The notes below the pieces were generated by a model. That model made no database searches and was not told the DNA's origin. It saw nothing but the letters and a program-made list of their open reading frames with translations. The position numbers were made by a program, and so were the translations under genes. A DNA stretch of 64,000 bases from Paratinospora sagittata. Lineage: Eukaryota; Streptophyta; Magnoliopsida; Ranunculales; Menispermaceae. Shown piece by piece: positions 23,755 to 34,485 of the stretch. The stretch is from assembly GCA_035771175.1 (NCBI GenBank), contig CM069607.1, positions 13,958,001 through 14,022,000 on the forward strand, written 5' to 3'. Position 1 is the stretch's first letter. Every line of letters begins with the position of its first letter.

Positions 23755-26700
23755 CTATTAAGAACATGGAATAACGTCTTTCAATTGGAATATACATGAT
23801 TTCATGTAGCAACTATTAATATTTGTTATTTCCGAAAGAAATGGCTTTTCTTTTAGCATGCACGAGTCTTTTTTTGTATGAACCTAGCTAGAATTGATGA
23901 TATTGAATCCTTAAAAAACAGGTGATAAGTATACTTAGAATATATGATAAACTTGAATATCATGAGGATCGTAGTTTAATTACCCTTTTTCATCAAGGTG
24001 CCTAAACGTCCCAAGCTCTTGAATAACGTCAGCAGCAGACTGAAATTCTTCAGCGAAGTGTTGAGGACCATGAGTTAGCAAGAATTCAAGCAGTACTAAG
24101 GTCTTGTAAAATTGTCTCCATTGTTTCCAATTAATGTCGTATAACCTGCATTACCCAATAAGCTTTGTTACTTCGATCTCTTTTAGGTTGAATTGGTTAT
24201 AGAAATGGATAAGAAAAAAACCCTTTTTTTTTTGTGAGATATTAATAAAAAAAATATTTTATGTATGTTGGGTGTCAACAATAGTTTTCGACGCTGTCAC
24301 CCAACTCTCTTAAATGTTTTGGAGATGTGCGTATATTACGTAGTATCCCCAAATTCGCACGGATCCTCAAAATATTTAATGGAGGTTAAATAGTAACGTC
24401 AAAAAATAATATTAACATTGAACATACATATAGCATTACTCTTAATAAAATACATAATTAGGTTCTTGAAATCCTTTGTACCATTGATTTAGATGGCATC
24501 AATTGCATTAAGTTTCAGTTAGAACATATCTTGATTATATGTTTAAATCTCACTCATAACAGGATCGTAAAGCGTTGCGGTTACAATTAAAAGCATACAG
24601 GTAGTACCTAAATATATTTAAGAATCAAAATCATAAACCTGTAACACTTCTAAGAATGGTAGATGTAAAACCTTAATCATGGTTTTTTATTGTTGTTGTC
24701 ATTATTTTTACAATGGATGTCATTAGATTTCTATTCACATTTTTAGATTGCTCGACTTAATCACAATAAGGATATATATATATATATATATATTTTTTGC
24801 CAACAGACTACTTGTACAAAAGTAAAATCAGTTGATCTGAGATTTTGGAAAGAACTAGTTAATATGATTTCAAGATAATTAAACTTGAAAAAGAAAGGAA
24901 ATTAAAATGCTTAGATTTATTTATGAATCAAAATAATGCATACTTTTTTATTTGTAAATCATCTAATTAAGCTATATTACAATAAAAAAAAGCTTCAAGA
25001 TATCGACTTTTTCTATTTCCTGGCATTGTTTCTTGCAGTCTAGTAATGATAGCAATCTTCATTTTATTATGATTTTCCATTCACAAAAGAGTTAAGCAAA
25101 TCATATATAATATAAATAACTCATTTTTTGTCATTTTATATCAAAATCGTTTCTTTAATTTAGCATACAAATGAAAACTAATAGATATTTCATCATTAAA
25201 AAGAGCGCGGAATACTAATTATGAACTAACTTCTAAATCCTGTGCACATGTACGGATTATTATAAAATTATTTACTAACACAAAATTAAAATATTATGTA
25301 CAATAATTTAAAATCTAAAATTTTAAGTGTATTATTTTATTTAAAAACTGAAGAAAAAAAATTATTTCTTATCCCTTACAAAACTACAAAATAAGTTTGC
25401 TAATAGATATTAAATAGTTTATTGATATAACTGAATAAATAATATTAAATTAAAAATCTAAATAGTCTTAGAACTAATTTATAGAATATTTTAATTAGAG
25501 ATTTAAATGTTACAACATTTTACTTATATTATAGTAGCTAGACTTGATGTAAGATAATCAAATCCAATCCATTTCATCCATTGCTTTGAAAAAAGTTTCG
25601 AGCGCGTTATATGTATATGACATCTTCTAAAACTTAAAAAGGTGAAATGAATTTGGGACTGAAATTAATGAAAATAATGGAAGGGGTAGGGATCAAATTA
25701 ATGATATAATGGTTGTTGTTCTAATTCTTCGGGGTGTGTATACTGAGGCTACATATATTTTGGAAATCTTTAGAATTAGGGTCCTGTAACTTTTTGGATC
25801 TATAGTAAAGATCCTAATGTTTTAAAAATTAAATTTTGGGTCCTTTGCAAATCAACGCTACAACCGTCAATCAAATCAAGGATAACACTTTACAATTTTG
25901 TCCTTCTCCCATTTGACCATCGGTAAATTTTTCAAAAATTGAAATTTTATTGAAAAAAAGAAGAAAATATCTTTTCAACGCATTTTAAATGGCTCAAATC
26001 AAGATTAAAACAAAAAAAGTTATGGATATTTGATGTTACTTACCGATCGGTCAACTTTTTTACTAATCAGTCAACCGTCGGTAAGTAAACTTTAAATAGT
26101 CATAACTTCTTTGTTTTAACTCAAAGTTAAGCGATTCAAAATGTGTTGGAATGATGAAGAAAATATCTTTTCAATGCTTTTTGAATCGCTTAAATCGAAG
26201 TTGGAATGAAAAAGTGACGTCTTTTTAAAAAATTTACCGATAGTCAAATGAAAAAAGGGCAAAATTATAAAGTGCAATTCTTGATTTGATTAACAGTTGA
26301 GGTGTTGATTTGCAGAGAACCCAAAATCTAATTTTTAAAACATTGGGACATATGTTATAGATCCATAAAGTTATGGAATCCTAACTCTAAAAATCCCTAT
26401 ATTTTTCCACCACCTACTAACTCAAATCACAAAAATGACCTGAAATTACCTCCTACGAATAACAGTAGTGATTCTCCAATAGTCATCCATGCAGAAGGAT
26501 GCCGCAGCTATTGCGGTCATTGTTTTGGCATCTGGGCCCCATGGATCATTGTTCGTCGCCTCTTCAGCCAACCTACAAAAGCAATTAGTAGGAAAAAAGA
26601 ATGATATATATAAATACACAACAGTAAATATATATATGTATATGAATATGTACTTACAAGGTACCAATCAACGACAATAACATGATCAACACTATATATT

Positions 26701-26856
26701 TTATTTAAGAAAAAGATTAAAGGAAAAAAAGAAAAAAAAAAACTCTTACAGTTCTGCATGTGTAACATCAGTCAAAGCAAGCCGAGCGGTTTTGTATTTC
26801 TCTTGAAGAAAACCGCATGCTTTCTTCTTGATATCACCAAGCACCAATGTACCCAT
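23268..26856 (-). CDS. ENTH-domain (epsin-like) clathrin adaptor, 4 exons, 292 aa
   Basis: Minus-strand exons 26856-26750, 26572-26450, 24145-23984 and 23754-23268 join in frame with GT-AG sites (879 nt). The ENTH domain covers about residues 1-165: TDVTHAELLAEEAT, NNDPWGPDAKTM, WRQFYKTLVLLEFLLTHGP, DVIQELGTF, ARLKALKITKEIQGFG. ENTH domains bind phosphoinositides and curve membrane during clathrin-coat assembly. The tail is Ser-rich, then acidic; LLDIE (about 252-256) fits the clathrin-box pattern. No DPW or NPF repeats are seen. At 292 aa it is far shorter than classical epsins and resembles short plant ENTH/VHS-family proteins. No internal stop; it looks intact. Upstream DNA is AT-rich without a clear TATA box. 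Confidence 0.9.
23984..24145 (-). CDS. ENTH gene exon 3
   Basis: Acceptor AATGCAG|G, donor AAAGG|GTAATT. Encodes LYDINWKQWRQFYKTL through FRHLDEKG, the second half of the ENTH helical core. Confidence 0.88.
24146..25761. other. ENTH intron 2, remaining sequence
   Basis: AT-rich intron with a (TA)n run near 24770-24792. No coding or RNA feature is recognised. Confidence 0.5.
25762..26397. mobile_element. Foldback (long-TIR) element in ENTH intron 2
   Basis: Two arms of roughly 200 bases are inverted copies of each other: GGAAATCTTTAGAATTAGGG at the left, and the reverse complement GGGATTTTTAGAGTTAGG at the right. Both go on through ...GTTTTAAAAATTA and ...AATCAAATCAAG. The 8-bp direct repeat TATATTTT flanks it (25754-25761, 26398-26405). 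No coding capacity. It fits a MITE-like foldback element of the Mutator or hAT type; the AT-rich duplication leaves the superfamily open. Confidence 0.7.
26450..26572 (-). CDS. ENTH gene exon 2
   Basis: Acceptor TTTTGTAG|G, donor AGGAG|GTAATT. Encodes LAEEATNNDPWGPDAKTM through TTVIRR, the most conserved part of the domain. Confidence 0.88.
26750..26856 (-). CDS. ENTH gene exon 1
   Basis: ATG at 26854-26856 preceded on the minus strand by A-rich leader. It encodes MGTLVLGDIKKKACGFLQ through AEL and ends CT|GTAAGA in phase 2. It is the only ATG giving the full N-terminal helix of the ENTH fold. Confidence 0.85.
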
Positions 26857-28214
26857 TTTTTCTTCTTCGTTCTTTTAATCTTTAATTTTTGTTTAAAACC
26901 CGACTTTTACAAAGTCTAACAATCAAGGTCTCGTTGGCAGTAGTATATGAACTTGGAGCCTTTTAATTCATCATAACAAGTGTTAGATATGCAATGCAAA
27001 ATCGAGTGGGTAGCCTTTATTCTCTGTCAACATACCATGAGAAGCGTATGGGAGTTGACTCTGCAAGCAAATTTGCCTTGGACATGCTAAACGTAAGGTT
27101 CTTCAGACACGTGAGGTTCCCTTGTGTTTCTCCTTAAACAGGAGAAAATATAAAAATAAAAAAAGAAGAACCAAGCCAAATTTTGCATCAAAATTAATAT
27201 ATATAATATTATATGTATGTATAGGTTAATTTTATATTTAGTTTTTTAATATCACTTTAACTCATTTTTAGACTTTTTAGATTAAATTCTTTTATTACTT
27301 ACGGTTTCATGCCCAAATCTTACCTTAATCTAAAATAGTGTTTGATAACTCTATTTTTTTTAGCTCTAAAAGAATTAGCTCTACTTTAATAAAAAATTAT
27401 TTTAAATATATTATTTAGTAACTAGTCCAACCTCTTATTAAGTTTTATTTTAAAAATAAAATGTTTCCAATTTAAAATCTCAACTTCTTACTATAAAAAT
27501 AGGTGAACTTAAAAATAATATTTATATATAATAATTATATTGAATATTGACCATGCTTTACAATAATAAATAAATTTATTTATTATAAAATAAATTTATT
27601 TAAATTTTAATTCATTACTTATTTATATCATAATTTTTATTTATTTATTTATTATGTTCTAATTTTTATTGAAATATTTATTCATTTATTTATATCATTT
27701 TTCATTCATTTATTTTTAATTTTATTATATCATAAATTTTATTTAAACATTTTTATAATTTATTTAAAATATTTAAATTTTTAAAAATATTAAAACAATT
27801 TATTTCTTATCTTTATAAAAAAAAATAAGAAATCTGACAACGACAATTCCATAACCAACAACGAAATTTGACAACGACGATCCTGTGACCAGCGACTTCT
27901 TCTTTCGGTTCTTGTTCTGCCCTGTCCACCAATCACTTGTTTTTATTTTATTTTTATTTATTTTTAATTTTTAACTACTTCTACACTATAAATTCAATCA
28001 CATTTTTTTACCCTGTCCGTCAGCCACTATCTCTGTTTACCAACCCCCCCCCTCTTTTTTTTTAAATTATTTCTACAATTCAATCATATTTTTTTTGTTT
28101 CCTAGTTAATATAATTTTGTATTGATTTTGTGACTTTTAATGTATTTGCGACATTTATAAAAATATTTATTTATTAATATATATGAAAGGACCTATTTTA
28201 TGTATCTCTCCCCA
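26857..28214. other. AT-rich 5' flank of ENTH gene
   Basis: Very AT-rich, with ATTTATTTA-like repeats at 27570-27720 and a short C run near 28046. It should hold the ENTH promoter. No distinct TATA box or gene is seen. Confidence 0.4.
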
Positions 28215-28353
28215 GGCCCCCAAGTAGTCAGGACCAGCCTTGTACTTCCCTCACAATTCCTTCATGAGAGCTCGGTTTGGGAGGAGGCCCTCATGGGGTT
28301 GGAGAAATATCCACCAAGGAACAAAAATTCTGTTGGACGGCATGAGATGGAGG

Positions 28354-30078
28354 TGTTGGCATGTTGATTTGCATGTTTTGATGATTGCAAACAACGTTTT
28401 TTGTATACTAATCACTTTGACTAAGGTGTTTTAGTACTTAAATAATCAATTATCAAAAGTCAACCAAAAATTCAAAGTCAAAGTTTAAAGTAGATCAAAG
28501 CATGAAGAGCATTATTGTAAATCTCTTTGTACTTGCTTAGATTCAATAGGACTATAGAATGCATTCTATTGTTCTTCATTGTAAATCTCTTTGTACTTGC
28601 TTAGATTCAATAGGACTATAGAATACATTCTATTTGTGTCAGCCAAAGTCATGCATATGTTTAAAATGATTTTGAAAATCATACTTGTTTTGAAAAGTCA
28701 ACAGTTTTCAAAAAAGTCAAAATTTGATTGTTTGATCAAAATGATTTTGATTTCAATTACAATGTTTTAAAGTTCATACAATTGTATTTAACATTAGTTT
28801 ATCATGAAAACATGTTTTGATCACAAAATTATCAAGAAAAACATGTTTAAGTTTTTGTGTATTGCAGAAACGGGTTTCCTTAATAAGAAACATGTTTCCT
28901 GTTTAGACTTAACGAAAAAATTTACTCAGTCAAGAAGAAACGTGTTTCATGTTGAAAAAACGTGTTTCCTATTTTGGATTTAATGAAAAATTTCACTCGG
29001 TTGAGCAGAAACGCGTTATTGTTTAAGAAACGTGTTTCCTCAAAATTCTTAGAATTTTGCTCTCGGGAAATGCACAAACAAATGTGTTTCTTCTAAGAAA
29101 AACGCGTTTCCTACTTTTTGGGCAATTCTGAAATTTCACACAGAAATGCGTTTCTTTCAAAGGAAACGTGTTTCCGTGACAAAAACAATTTTTCAAGTTC
29201 ATTTTGAACAAAAACGAGGTTGTGTGTAGAACCAAGGTTCTTACTTTTTCGAAAATATTTTTCTATAAATATGTTCCTTAGCTCATTGTAAGCAACTTTT
29301 TGCAAAATCTTTGAAAGAAAGAAACTTGTGCTAAAATTAGTTCTCCACATCTTTCAAAAGGAAAACAAGTTTCAAATGAGTGTTTGAATAGATTTTAATT
29401 TTCCATCTTTGAGAAGAAAAGTTTTCAAGTACTTCAACCAAACTCTTCAAATTGGTTTTTCAAGTTTTCAAGTCACTTTGAAAAAATCTCCTACGCATCA
29501 AATCTTCATTTTGAGAAGACAGCTTTCCAAGAGATTTCAAATGACAGAGGTCTTTGATTGAGTGCTTCAAACTTCATCATTTCTCAATCAAGTCCAAAGA
29601 GGTCTTTCCTCATTTCATCTTGCACTTCATTTTACATACTTTGGTTGGTCATCATTTGGAAAGTATTCATTCTTACATGTACTTCATTTGAGAGTTGTTT
29701 GGTACAGAACAATCTCTTCATCTTTGTAAACACATTTGTATTTTAATTGGTTGGTTAGCCAATTGGGAAGACTCTTATCCGGAGGGCGGTGTTTGTAACT
29801 GTTTGATACACACCCGTAAGTTGGATCAAAGTTAGGAAGGATCCACACCCGTAAGTTGAATCAAAGTTAGTGAATGTTTGGGAAATCTTGACCGGGGAGG
29901 TCAAGTAGTGGAGGTAGGCTTTGAAGAAGCCGAACGACTCTAAATCACTGTGTCCATTACTTATTTTCCTTGCACTTTTATTATTGTTTATCTTTGTCAT
30001 CAAGTGTTAAGTAAGGTTTCACGAAAATCTGCTAAATCCAATTCCCCCTCCCCTCCTGGACTATAATTTGGGCCAACA
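28354..30078 (+). mobile_element. Solo LTR of a SIRE/Tork-like copia element
   Basis: Starts TGTTGGCATGTTGATTTGC and ends CTATAATTTGGGCCAACA. It is flanked by the 5-bp duplication GGAGG (28349-28353 and 30079-30083). The start and the pyrimidine-rich end (CCCCCTCCCCTCC) are typical of long-LTR copia families. There is no internal domain. It contains about ten near-palindromes of type GAAACGYGTTTC (28868-29175), a 64-bp-period tandem duplication at 28514-28634, and a short one near 29807-29870. Confidence 0.88.
28514..28634 (+). repeat. Tandem duplication, period 64 bp
   Basis: ATTGTAAATCTCTTTGTACT begins at 28514 and again at 28578. Each copy runs about 57 bases with one visible difference (GCATTC versus ACATTC). 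It lies in the 5' part of the solo LTR, in the U3-like region. Confidence 0.85.
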
Positions 30079-31236
30079 GGAGGTGGGTGATGGTGAAAAC
30101 ATCAACATATGGGAAAACCCTTGGATCCCAAGGCCTAACGCTTTTAAAATAGTCTCTCCAAAAATTGGATCTTTGGAAAAGGTTAAGGAGCTTCTTCATG
30201 GAGCATTAAAGTGTTGCAACCTGCCCATCATTAAACAATTATTTTCACAAGAGGAGTGTGACCTTATCTGCTATATCCCAGTCAATAATTATGGGTGTCT
30301 GGATAAGCTGATTTGGCACCACTAAGGATGGGATCTATTCAGTTAAGTTTGGATACCGCATAGCTAAGCACTTGCATGCTAATGGTTATTTGGATCAAAA
30401 TTGCAGCGACGAATCAAGCAGCCAATCTACTAGCCAAGTCAACTGGAAGCTTATCTGGAATGTGTCAGTGCCTTAGAAACTAAAAGTTTTCATGTGGAAA
30501 GCCATGCACAATTTTTTGGCCGTGAAAGAGAACTAAACTAAAAGAAGCATTGGATCGGACTCAAATTGCCAAAGTTGCTCATGTTTTAGGGAGGATGTTG
30601 TACATGTTTTTTTTTATTGCCCAGCAGCTGTAGCTTTCTGGTTTGGCAGCCCGCTAAGAATTAACTCCTTGACTCTGCATGGGATTACCATGGTTGAAAT
30701 GTAGAATGAGCTTATCAGTAGATCCCAAGCTTCTAAAAGGGTTAAGGAGGATATTCAGCGGTGTATCTTTGGGCTCTGGCGCTTATGGGAAAGAAGAAAT
30801 AGGATTGTGTTACAAGGTATTGATTATGCTATTGAAGAATATATTCTCCAAACTTCTCTGCAACTACAAGAATTTGTTCGACCGAAGCAATCAACTGATC
30901 TTGAGGTGGTGGCTAGGATTGAAGACCCAGAACAATGACAGTACACTCATGGCGTCCTCATGGGAATTCTCTCTCAATGTAGACATTGTGTGGCACCCAA
31001 TTTCCAAACTCACGACGGTAGAATGGGTGTTAATGTCTAGGGATGGGATTTGCTTTGAGGCAGAGCACTGATTTCTTGGGAAAATTGATAGTGCGATCAC
31101 TTTAGAAGCTCTAGTTGTTAAAGTGGCGATGGAAGAATATGTTGGTGATATGTTGAATGTCCTGATCATATCAAATTCCAAGTCAGTGATCAATTGCATT
31201 CTCTCCCCCTCTCCAGTTCTTCTTGTGGTCGAGCCA

Positions 31237-33499
31237 ATTAGGGGAAAAAAATAATGCATTAATATTAATAATAGAAATAATAAAAATTTGTCTTACACCC
31301 ACAGCACAAACTGAGCACAAGGAATGCTCAGAAGCAGAAGCAAAGCACTAAGACAACAATACCAAAGCAACAAGAACAGAAATAGAAGCAGTAACTAGCA
31401 CAAGCATCCACACCAATTTCTAACCCAATCCCTAATCATGTAATCCCCATTAATTTTAAACGTCACTAACCAAGACCCGGCCATTAAAATAATCTTATTC
31501 CCAAGAGGGGACATATTTCTAGATTCATTCTTGAAAATCCTATTGTTGCGTTCCAGCCACAACATTCAAAGTGGTCGTCCTCATCACATTCAAAGCATTT
31601 CCATACAGGTCATGAATGTTCTCCAATTGCAAACAATCATCACACGACCTCGGTACTCAAAACTTATCACCTAGTCTGAAATGTCATTCCTCCCAAACTA
31701 TGGAAGAATAAAAGCAGGAAAAGAAAACATGGTCAACAGACTCAGCATCATTCAAACAAAGTGGGCAACAATGTGGAAGCAATGAAAAATGAGGCAATCT
31801 CCTTTGAAGCACATCACCCATGTTTAGCTGATTATGAACCAAAAGCCACCCAAACACTTTAACTTTAGATGGGATGTGAGCTTTCCAAATAAAAGGGGCA
31901 AGATGGAAAGGCAAGAAAAAGTCATTATCAACGAGGTAATGGAAGGACTTGGTAGGAAAAACACCTGAGGAATGGAGAAACCACACAAATCTATCTTGAC
32001 CAACAGAAAGAAAGGCTTGCCAAGAATTGGCATCAATGAATCTATAGGCTCAGGAATGTTATTATTAATGATGAAATGAGCAATTGGAAAGTTGGGGCAG
32101 GGCGACAAATGGTACAACCTAAGGAAGAGATCAGCAAGAGGGGTATCACTAATCCATTTGTCCTCCCAGAATAAGAAAGAACAACCATTGCCAACACGCA
32201 AACTCATAAGGGAAAACATTTCAGGGAGCAAGTAGATGACAAATTTCCACATGCTTCTAAAAGTGGGTCGGATATTAGGGATGATTCTCTTACAAAACTC
32301 AATCGACCCAAATTTACTAGTGATAATCTGTGCCCCAAAAAATTGATTTTTCAAGTGGAAACGCCATAACCATTTAGCACAAAAAGCCTTGTTCCTGAGA
32401 TAAATGCTATCGATGCCAAGACCCCTTTCTCAATTGTTCTCTGAACGATCTTCCAACTGAGAAGGTGGGACCCATTTGAACAATCAGCCCCATTCCACAG
32501 AAAGCTTTTCATTTTCTTTTCAATGATCTTAGCAACACTAGAAGAAACACGAAATATAGACATAATATGTTGGAATTGCGGATAAAACTGATTTGATTAA
32601 GGTTAATCTCCCGCCCCTCAACAAGAAGCCTCTCTTCCACCCATCCAGCCTTTTAGAGATCTTAGCCACTACATGATCCCAAAAAGACTTACACAAAAGG
32701 TTGTCACCCAATGGCAGGCTAAGGTACTTCATAGGCCAAGAGCCAATAGAACACCCCACTTTGAAAGCCAACCGTTCTAACAAACTTTGATCAATGTTAA
32801 TGCCTGCAACTTGACTTTTCTCCATATTAACCTTAAGGCCAGAAATTGTACTAAAACACTAAAGTAGACAAATCACATTCTCCACATTAGATTTGTCACT
32901 ATGAAGGAAGAAGAGTGTGTCATCAACAAACTGAAAATGGGAAACAACAGAACCATTTTTGCCCACGAAAAAGCCTTGAACCGAAGAAAAGAGACATGTT
33001 TTCCACAACATACGCCACTATGGTGAACAAGAATGGGGAGATGGGATCACCTTGCCGAAAACCCCCTCCAAGCATCAAACTTACCCGTAGGTTTGCCATT
33101 CAAAACAATGGAGTATGAGACTGAGCGTAGACACCCACTAATCCACTTACGCCATTTTGCACCAAAATTCTTCTTCTCCAAAACAAAGTCGAGTAACGTC
33201 CAATCCACATAATCATAGGCCTCAGCAAAATTACATTTAAAATGCAACCCTTGAAGCTTGCGTGACCAATAATCTTCCATCGCTTCATTAGCAACCAAAA
33301 TAGCATCAAGAATTTGTCGTTCATGCACAAACACAAATTGTGTGTCCTCAATGATAGTATGGAGAATAGCACGAAACCTAAGGGATAGGATTTTAAAGAT
33401 AATTTTATAAAAACTTGTGACCAAGCTTACTGGCCTATAAGCCTTTTGGTGCCAAGAATTCCTTTTTTGGAATAAGGCATAAATACATTTCAGTGGTTC
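31237..33499 (-). mobile_element. L1-type LINE (minus strand) inserted in the RNase H of the plus-strand LINE
   Basis: Reverse transcriptase from about 33500 downward: YRPVSLVTSFYKIIFKIL, FVHERQILDAILVANEAM, the catalytic FVDD at 32919-32930, MKYLSLPLGDN, LDGWKRGFLLRGGRLTLIKSVL. Then zf-RVT with GNGCSFLFWEDKW, PSKVKVFGWLLVHNQLN and a C--C...VDHVFFSC knuckle. The 3' UTR runs to about 31240 and ends in an AT-rich tail without a long poly(A). 5'-truncated, with several stops. The plus-strand LINE resumes on the other side. The exact 5' boundary (33490-33520) and the target duplication are uncertain. Confidence 0.82.
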
Positions 33500-33694
33500 T
33501 AACGTTGATTTCAGAGCAGGTCAAATGGCCCCGCTCTTTCGGCACATCCCGCAGGGTAAGAATGCGATTGCTGATAGACTTGCTAAAATTGCTTCAAAAA
33601 GTATGTCCTCCCATAAGTAAGTGGGTCTCCGCATGCCTAGATGGCTACGTTGTGGTATTAATACAATCTAATCCATCTTTCTGACCAAAAAAAC

Positions 33695-34182
33695 TTAAAT
33701 TAAATTAGGGACATCTTTTTCTTTTTCTTTTTCTTTTTTTTTTTGTGCACGAGTCTTTTTCTTTCTTTTTTTCCTTTCTTTTTTTGTACGCGTGCGCGAC
33801 CACACACATGGCACCAAAGTGCAACAAGAGGTTTTTTTTTTTTTTTATAACATTCCTGAAAATATGATTTTTTTTTTTTTTTTTCAACCGTTTTGAGAAT
33901 TTTGGTCAATAACGTTTCCCTCAACATATACTCTAACTTGAAACAATAAAATGGTTTAGAAGGCAAGGCCACCTCTATTTTTTAGTCCCATTTGTACAAT
34001 GAATGGGTTTGAGGCAAGGAAAAATAATAACAATAACAAGAAAAGGCTTTAGCATTGAGGTTTCAACAATTAAATGATGGAAAGGAAGGTAGCCCACAGA
34101 ATTTAATGCTCTAATTATGGTTGCTCCAACCAAATGCAGGGGGAACATTGGATCTGCAGAAGTTATTGCTCCGAGTCCCTAT
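33695..34182. other. Low-complexity spacer downstream of the TBC gene
   Basis: Runs of T and CT (33715-33880) next to the LINE tail, then mixed sequence that should include the 3' UTR of the TBC gene. No genes are seen. Confidence 0.4.
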
Positions 34183-34197
34183 CTATGATTTCTTCAC
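34183..34197 (-). CDS. TBC gene last coding exon (15 nt)
   Basis: Acceptor TTTATGCAG|GTG, then GTG AAG AAA TCA TAG. Only five codons including the stop. It depends on the GC donor of exon h. Confidence 0.5.
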   Translation of the reverse strand: MKKS

Positions 34198-34453
34198 CTG
34201 CATAAAGGGAAATAGGATTAGTGCAAAAAAAAAAAAAACAAATTGAACCTGTTAGAACAGCAAGATAATATGACTCAGAGAGGTTGAAGTTTAAGACCTA
34301 AAACTTGCCTTCCTCGAGAACCTCTTGTGAACCTTCAGTGCTTCGTTACATGCTTTTCGAGCGTCCAAACTTCCAGTTACATCATTTAAGATCTGAGGCC
34401 AAACTTCCCGTGTCAGATAAATGTGCACAATAAATATTAAGTACATACATACA

Positions 34454-34485
<32 letters not shown>

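Larger units (their letters stand above)
28215..33694 (+). mobile_element. L1-type LINE (plus strand), 5'-truncated, twice interrupted
   Basis: Coding fragments: 28240-28353 (FMRARFGRRPSWGWRNI, LLDGMRW), 30084-30325 (VGDGENINIWENPWIPRP), zinc-binding zf-RVT module 30330-30680 (KLKVFMWKAMHNF, C--CFREDVVHVFFYCP), RNase H 30900-31236. The RNase H end resumes at about 33500-33630 (FRHIPQGKNAIADRLAKIAS). A short A tract follows at 33688-33694. A solo LTR splits it at 28354 and a minus-strand LINE at about 31237. This is the C-terminal half of a plant L1 ORF2; the endonuclease and most of RT are missing. Stops and frameshifts are frequent. Confidence 0.85.

Noticed and set aside
33700..33972. Lysine-rich frames on the minus strand
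   Set aside because: They come from T/CT homopolymer runs next to a LINE tail and have no protein-like composition.
34291..34308. Stop at 34291-34293 as the TBC terminus
   Set aside because: Not excluded, but the AAG|GCAAGT donor and a downstream acceptor giving a basic VKKS end make the spliced form more likely.
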